Assembly: GCF_000243095.1 (NCBI RefSeq)
Contig: NZ_AHJE01000017.1
Location: 1-64,000, forward strand
From: Cupriavidus basilensis OR16
Lineage (GTDB): Bacteria > Pseudomonadota > Gammaproteobacteria > Burkholderiales > Burkholderiaceae
Length of the DNA stretch: 64,000 nt
Direction: 5' to 3'
Part shown: piece after piece, positions 59,258 through 64,000 of the stretch
How the letters are laid out: each line of letters starts with the position of its first letter
Numbering within the stretch: position 1 is the first letter of the stretch
The notes under the pieces: generated by a model
Database searches by the model: none
Seen by the model: only the letters and a program-made list of their open reading frames with translations
Told to the model about the DNA's origin: nothing
Made by a program: the position numbers and the translations under genes

Positions 59258-59266
59258 TTATCCACA
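59258..59266 (+). promoter_or_regulatory. DnaA box 2
   Basis: TTATCCACA is the perfect high-affinity DnaA box, on the same strand as site 1 and 179 bp away. Confidence 0.6.
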
Positions 59267-59427
59267 GGCGGTGCCCGGGGCCGGGAAAACCAGCCATCTA
59301 TCATCCACCGCACACTGAATTTGTCTGGAAAGCGGCTCAGCCTCGGTCTGCACATGCATTGGGCTTTCTCGCCCCAATCTGGACCGTACCCATCGCTGCG
59401 CTGGACGATCGGCCCAGGAGGCCCGGC

Positions 59428-61734
59428 GTGACGTTGCCAACGCTCCCCGAGCAAGCCGGACTGGCTGCGGAACCCGCCGACGGCGCACCGCTTGCCGTCG
59501 TGCAGGTGGCGCTCGATACGCCGGCTGACGATGTCTTCGATTACCTTGCCGGGCCGGAAGTCGCGCCCGGCGAACTGGTCACGGTGCCGTTCGGCCGCCG
59601 TACGCTGGTCGGCGTGGCCGTATCGCGTTGCGCGCACTCCGATGTACCCGCCGACAAACTTCGCGCCGTGGCGCAGCGCCTGGACTGGCTGCCGCCGCTT
59701 GGTGCCCACTGGATCGCGCTGGCGGGCTTTGCCGCTCGCTATTACCACCGCTGCCTCGGCGAAGTCATGCTGCCCGCGCTGCCACCGGCGCTGCGTGAAG
59801 CCGACGGCTGGGCACGGCTGGCGCTGCGCGCGCGCAGCGAGCATTACCGCGTAGCGCCGGGGCAGGGCGAGGCCCTGCTGGCGGCGGTGCCGCCGCGCGC
59901 CCGCACCGTGCTGGCGCTGGCGCAGGCGCTGGTGGCGGCAGCCGGCCAAGGGCAGGCGATCTCTGCCGCCGAGGCGCGCGTGCTGTGCAGCGCGGCGCCG
60001 GCGCGCCTGGCGCAGTGGGCCGAGGCGGGCTGGGTGAGCTCCGAGCGGGCCGACCAGCCCTTGCTGGGCGCGCCCTCGGCCGCAGCGCCGTCCCCCGCGC
60101 CGCCGCTGCACGAAGAGCAGCGCGTGGCCGTGGAGGCGATCGGGCAGGCCAAGGGATTCGCGCCTTTCCTGCTCCATGGCGTCACCGGTAGCGGCAAGAC
60201 CGAGGTCTACCTGCACGCCATGGCCGAAGTACTGGCGCGGGACGCGCAGGCACAGGTATTGATGCTGGTGCCCGAAATCAACCTCACCCCGCAGCTGCAG
60301 GGCCGCATTGCCTCGCGCTTTCCCCATTTGCCGCTGGCGGTGCTGCACAGCGGCCTGGCCGACCAGGAGCGCACCCTGCAATGGCTGGCGGCGCACCGCG
60401 GCGAGGCCCGCATCGTGCTGGGCACGCGGATGGCGGTGCTGGCTTCGCTGCCGCACCTGGCGCTGATCGTGGTGGACGAGGAGCACGACACGTCCTACAA
60501 GCAGCAGGAAGGCCTGCGCTACTCCGCGCGCGACCTGGCCGTCTGGCGTGCCAAGCAGCTCGGCACGGCCGTGGTGCTGGGCTCCGCCACGCCGTCCATG
60601 GAGTCCTGGTGGCGCGCCGAGCAGGGCACCTACCGCAAGCTGGTGCTGCGCGAGCGGGCCCAGACCGACGCCACGCTGCCCACGGTACGCCTGATCGACA
60701 TCAACCAGGAGCGTCAGCGCCAGCGCGCGCTCTACGAAGGCTTGTCGGTGCCGCTGCTCAACGCAATCGAGGCCCGCCTGCAGCGCGGCGAACAGAGCCT
60801 GCTGTTCCTGAACCGGCGCGGCTACGCCCCGGTGCTCGCCTGCGACAGCTGCGGCTGGCTCTCCGGCTGCCCGCGTTGTTCCGCCTATATGGTGCTGCAC
60901 CGGCCGGAGCGCCGCCTGCGCTGCCACCACTGCGGGCTGGAATCCCCTGTGCCGCATCACTGCCCCGATTGCGGCAATGTGGATGTGGCGCCGCTTGGAA
61001 GGGGTACCCAGCGCATCGAGGAGGCCCTCGCCGCGCGCTTCCCGCAAGCGCGCATCGCCCGCATCGATGCCGACTCCACGCGCCGCAAGGGCAGTGCCCA
61101 GGCCATGTTCGATGAAGTCCACGCAGGCGAGGTCGACATCCTGGTCGGCACCCAGATGGTGGCCAAGGGGCACGACTTCCAGCGCGTGACCCTGGTCGGC
61201 ATCGTCCATCCGGACGCCGCCATGTTCAGCCATGATTTCCGCGCGGCCGAGCACTTGTTCGCCTCCCTGATGCAGGTGGCCGGGCGTGCCGGGCGGGCAG
61301 GGCTGGCGGGCGAGGTGCTGATCCAGACCCGCTATCCCGATGCATCGGCATTGCAGGCATTGGTACGCCATGACTATGATGGATTCGCGGCGACGCAGTT
61401 GCGCGAGCGTCGCCAGGCCGGGTTGCCCCCGTTTGCCTACCAGGTGCTCGTCACGGCCGACCATGCCGAACTGGAGCGCGCGCTGGCCTTCCTCCAGAGC
61501 GCGCGGAACCGGGCCGATGCGTGCCGGCTGGCACCTGAGGTGCAACTCCACGACCCGGTGCCGATGTCGATGGTGCGGGTGGCTAACCGGGAGCGCGCAC
61601 AGATGTTGGTGGAAAGCACGTCACGCCTTGCGTTGCAACGCTTTATCAGCGAGTGGGTGCAAACTTTCGGCGCGGCGCTGGCGGATGCCAAGGGCGTGCG
61701 CTGGCAACTGGAGATCGATCCATTGCGAATCTGA
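59428..61734 (+). CDS. priA: Primosomal protein N', replication-restart helicase
   Basis: PriA reloads the replisome at stalled forks. The GTG at 59428 with CAGGAGG 7 bp upstream gives 768 residues and the usual N-terminus (VVQVALDTPADDVFDYLAGP). The N-terminal DNA-binding domain is followed by Walker A GVTGSGKTEVY, DEEH, then the zinc motifs CDSCGWLSGCPRC, CHHCG and CPDCG, and VAGRAGRAG. It is complete. The frame is open upstream to 59155 but without homology. Confidence 0.92.
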   Translation: MTLPTLPEQAGLAAEPADGAPLAVVQVALDTPADDVFDYLAGPEVAPGELVTVPFGRRTLVGVAVSRCAHSDVPADKLRAVAQRLDWLPPLGAHWIALAGFAARYYHRCLGEVMLPALPPALREADGWARLALRARSEHYRVAPGQGEALLAAVPPRARTVLALAQALVAAAGQGQAISAAEARVLCSAAPARLAQWAEAGWVSSERADQPLLGAPSAAAPSPAPPLHEEQRVAVEAIGQAKGFAPFLLHGVTGSGKTEVYLHAMAEVLARDAQAQVLMLVPEINLTPQLQGRIASRFPHLPLAVLHSGLADQERTLQWLAAHRGEARIVLGTRMAVLASLPHLALIVVDEEHDTSYKQQEGLRYSARDLAVWRAKQLGTAVVLGSATPSMESWWRAEQGTYRKLVLRERAQTDATLPTVRLIDINQERQRQRALYEGLSVPLLNAIEARLQRGEQSLLFLNRRGYAPVLACDSCGWLSGCPRCSAYMVLHRPERRLRCHHCGLESPVPHHCPDCGNVDVAPLGRGTQRIEEALAARFPQARIARIDADSTRRKGSAQAMFDEVHAGEVDILVGTQMVAKGHDFQRVTLVGIVHPDAAMFSHDFRAAEHLFASLMQVAGRAGRAGLAGEVLIQTRYPDASALQALVRHDYDGFAATQLRERRQAGLPPFAYQVLVTADHAELERALAFLQSARNRADACRLAPEVQLHDPVPMSMVRVANRERAQMLVESTSRLALQRFISEWVQTFGAALADAKGVRWQLEIDPLRI

Positions 61735-61755
61735 GTGGCACGCAGCGCCAGGTAC

Positions 61756-61763
61756 GGTGCAAC
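61756..61763 (+). promoter_or_regulatory. PutA operator half 1
   Basis: GGTGCAAC, exact reverse complement of the site at 61798-61805. It contains TGCAAC, i.e. GTTGCA on the other strand, the recognition sequence known for E. coli PutA. Confidence 0.55.
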
Positions 61764-61797
61764 CACGTATTCCAGTGAAACCAGGTGGTTGTACCTA

Positions 61798-61805
61798 GTT
61801 GCACC
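61798..61805 (+). promoter_or_regulatory. PutA operator half 2
   Basis: GTTGCACC contains the PutA recognition sequence GTTGCA. With the copy at 61756-61763 it makes an inverted pair about 42 bp apart in the putA control region. Confidence 0.55.
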
Positions 61806-61896
61806 TTTGGTTTGCCCCGGAGTATGATCGCGCCGATCTGCAGGTTTCCTCGCAGGAACGGAAACCGGCGTCCGCGTCTTACGGAGAATCAAGCGC

Positions 61897-64000
61897 ATGG
61901 CCACCACCACCCTCGGCGTCAAACTCGACGACGCCTCTCGCGAGCGCCTCAAGCGCGTCGCGCAGTCGATCGACCGCACGCCGCACTGGCTGATCAAGCA
62001 GGCAATCTTCACGTATCTGGAGCAAGTCGAGCGGGGCAACATCCCGCATGAGACGAGTGCCGCCGGTACGGCGAGCGAGGGCGCGGCGGACAGCGCGGAC
62101 GGTTTTGACGGCGCGGCTGGCGACGGCGCGACGCAGCCTTTCCTGGAGTTTGCCCAGAGCGTGCATCCGCAATCGGTGCTGCGCGCGGCCATCACCGCCG
62201 GCTATCGCCGCCCGGAGTCCGAGTGCGTGCCGGTGCTGCTTGAGCAGGCCCGCCTGCCGCATCAGCAGGCCGAAGCCGCTCTCGCCATGGCCCGGACCCT
62301 GGCCACGCGACTGCGCGAGCGCAAGGTCGGCACCGGCCGCGAAGGGCTGGTGCAGGGGCTGATCCAGGAATTCTCGCTGTCCTCCCAGGAGGGCGTGGCG
62401 TTGATGTGCCTGGCCGAGGCGCTGCTGCGCATTCCCGACAAGGCCACCCGCGACGCACTGATCCGCGACAAGATCAGCGGCGCCAACTGGCAGTCGCATC
62501 TGGGCCAGAGCCCGTCGGTGTTCGTCAACGCCGCCACCTGGGGCCTGCTGTTCACGGGCAAGCTGGTGGCCACCCATACCGAAGCCGGCCTGTCCAAGGC
62601 GCTTACCCGCATCATCGGCAAGGGCGGCGAGCCGTTGATCCGCAAGGGCGTGGACATGGCGATGCGCCTGATGGGCGAGCAGTTCGTCACCGGCGAAACC
62701 ATCTCCGAGGCGCTGGCCAACGCACGCAAGTACGAGGCCGAAGGCTTCCGCTACTCGTACGACATGCTGGGCGAGGCGGCCATGACCGAGGCCGACGCGC
62801 AGCGTTACCTGGCCTCCTACGAGCAGGCCATCAACGCCATCGGCCAGGCTTCGCGCGGGCGCGGCATCTATGAAGGCCCGGGCATCTCGATCAAACTCTC
62901 CGCGTTGCATCCGCGCTACAGCCGCGCGCAGCACGAACGCGTTGTCAGCGAGCTGTACGGCCGCCTCAAGTCGCTGACCTTGCTGGCCCGCCAATACGAC
63001 ATCGGCATCAATATCGACGCCGAGGAAGCCGACCGGCTGGAAATCTCGCTCGACCTGCTCGAGCGCCTGTGCTTCGAGCCTGAGCTGGCTGGCTGGAACG
63101 GCATCGGCTTCGTGGTGCAGGGCTACCAGAAGCGTTGCCCGTTCGTGATCGACTACCTGATCGACCTGGCCCGCCGCAGCCGCCACCGCCTGATGATCCG
63201 CCTGGTCAAGGGCGCGTACTGGGACAGCGAGATCAAGCGCGCCCAGGTGGACGGGCTGGAGGGCTATCCGGTCTACACGCGCAAGGTCTATACCGATGTG
63301 TCCTACGTGGCCTGCGCGCGCAAGCTGCTGTCGGTACCGGATGTGATCTACCCGCAGTTCGCCACCCACAACGCCCATACGCTGGCGGCCATCTACCAGA
63401 TCGCCGGCCACAACTACTACCCGGGCCAGTACGAGTTCCAGTGCCTGCACGGCATGGGCGAGCCGCTGTACGACCAGGTGGTCGGCCCGTTGGCCGACGG
63501 CAAGTTCAACCGCCCGTGCCGGATCTACGCGCCAGTGGGCACGCACGAGACGCTGCTGGCCTACCTGGTGCGCCGCCTGCTGGAAAACGGCGCCAACACG
63601 TCCTTTGTCAACCGCATCGCGGACGACACCATCTCGCTGGACGAGCTGGTGGCCGATCCGGTGGCCGTGGTCGAGCAGATGCACGCCGAAGAGGGCACGC
63701 TTGGCCTGCCGCATCCGCGCATTGCGCAGCCGCGCACCCTGTATGGCGAATCGCGCGCCAATTCCGCCGGCATCGACCTCTCCAACGAGCATCGCCTGGC
63801 CTCGCTGTCGTCCGCGCTGCTGGCTGGCACGAGCGAGGCGGTCAGCGCCGTGCCGCTGCTGGCCACGGAAGCCGCCGCCAGCGCCGACGCCAATCAGCCG
63901 GCCCCCGTGCGCAACCCGTCCGACCTGCGCGACGTGGTCGGCCATGTCACCGAAGCCAGCATGGCCGAGGTGGAGGCCGCGCTGCAGGCCGCGGTGAACG
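61897..64000 (+). CDS. putA: Trifunctional proline catabolism protein PutA, 5' part
   Basis: Proline is oxidised to glutamate by this membrane-associated flavoprotein, which also represses its own gene. ATG 61897 begins MATTTLGVKLDDASRERLKR and the ribbon-helix-helix domain runs to about residue 50. The proline dehydrogenase barrel follows: GEAAMTEADAQRYLASYEQA, EGPGISIKLSALHPRYSR, FVVQGYQKRCPFVIDYL, RLVKGAYWDSEIKRAQ and the FAD/substrate segment GTHETLLAYLVRRLLENGAN. The aldehyde dehydrogenase domain is only beginning where the window ends (over 700 residues seen; the family is about 1300). The upstream inverted GTTGCA sites support autoregulation. Confidence 0.92.
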   Translation, partial: MATTTLGVKLDDASRERLKRVAQSIDRTPHWLIKQAIFTYLEQVERGNIPHETSAAGTASEGAADSADGFDGAAGDGATQPFLEFAQSVHPQSVLRAAITAGYRRPESECVPVLLEQARLPHQQAEAALAMARTLATRLRERKVGTGREGLVQGLIQEFSLSSQEGVALMCLAEALLRIPDKATRDALIRDKISGANWQSHLGQSPSVFVNAATWGLLFTGKLVATHTEAGLSKALTRIIGKGGEPLIRKGVDMAMRLMGEQFVTGETISEALANARKYEAEGFRYSYDMLGEAAMTEADAQRYLASYEQAINAIGQASRGRGIYEGPGISIKLSALHPRYSRAQHERVVSELYGRLKSLTLLARQYDIGINIDAEEADRLEISLDLLERLCFEPELAGWNGIGFVVQGYQKRCPFVIDYLIDLARRSRHRLMIRLVKGAYWDSEIKRAQVDGLEGYPVYTRKVYTDVSYVACARKLLSVPDVIYPQFATHNAHTLAAIYQIAGHNYYPGQYEFQCLHGMGEPLYDQVVGPLADGKFNRPCRIYAPVGTHETLLAYLVRRLLENGANTSFVNRIADDTISLDELVADPVAVVEQMHAEEGTLGLPHPRIAQPRTLYGESRANSAGIDLSNEHRLASLSSALLAGTSEAVSAVPLLATEAAASADANQPAPVRNPSDLRDVVGHVTEASMAEVEAALQAAVN

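Larger units (their letters stand above)
58899..59427. other. Intergenic region between hemE and priA with DnaA boxes
   Basis: 529 bp. It contains two sequences matching the DnaA box and runs of moderately AT-rich DNA around 59000-59270. The priA frame stays open through part of it, but the added residues do not resemble PriA. Confidence 0.6.

Noticed and set aside
59155-59427. In-frame N-terminal extension of PriA
   Set aside because: The 91 extra residues do not resemble PriA, and the GTG at 59428 has a good ribosome-binding site.

Overview
The window is GC-rich, gene-dense DNA from a Burkholderiales bacterium, most likely Cupriavidus or a close relative. The evidence is the block mnmG-rsmG-parA-parB-atpIBEFHAGDC followed by hemE, priA and putA, parS sites of the TGTTTCACGTGAAACA type, and many Bug/Liv-type uptake genes and aromatic-acid oxygenases. 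The genus is inferred from recalled protein similarity, not from a search.

Layout. 1-501: 5' part of a broken fliD on the minus strand. 1109-1856: two small genes (unknown protein, DUF4126 membrane protein). 2184-8963: a plus-strand aromatic-acid catabolic operon with alpha/beta hydrolase, EntE-like AMP ligase, VOC protein, salicylyl-CoA-5-hydroxylase-like flavoprotein, maleate-isomerase-like protein and MFS transporter, followed by a TetR regulator. 9944-14464: a minus-strand block with MarR, DUF2783 protein and MhpA-like hydroxylase behind a double operator, then rubredoxin, esterase and LigB-type dioxygenase. 14627-20351: LysR, MarR, a lone IscS, and an HpaC/HpaB two-component phenol hydroxylase with a cupin. 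20354-23732: an amidase abruptly joined in frame to the C-terminal two thirds of a Cu+ ATPase (CopA), followed by CueR. 23768-26613: monoacylglycerol lipase-like and GMC oxidoreductase. 26947-31822 and 33897-39058: two complete branched-chain-amino-acid-type ABC importers, separated by a GNAT-like protein and a TauE/SafE permease. 39399-42336: LysR, Bug protein and N-formylglutamate amidohydrolase. 42394-46522: parS sites, mnmG, rsmG/parA and parB. 46958-54548: the ATP synthase operon. 55202-64000: secreted DUF3298 protein, CoA-binding protein, esterase, hemE, priA and the 5' part of putA.

How it fits together. The left 40 kb is accessory metabolism: activating and hydroxylating aromatic acids, cleaving rings, and importing organic acids or amides, each block with its own MarR, LysR or TetR regulator. 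The right 20 kb is conserved core near a chromosome origin: chromosome partitioning, energy conversion, replication restart, heme and proline metabolism.

Caution. At least a dozen genes are interrupted by single-base frameshifts, short tandem duplications, internal deletions or in-frame gene fusions, including mnmG and parA, which a healthy cell would be expected to keep. The most economical reading is a draft assembly with uncorrected indels and collapsed segments, so broken genes and fusions should not be treated as biology until the sequence is confirmed. There are no rRNA or tRNA genes, CRISPR arrays or insertion sequences that I can recognise.
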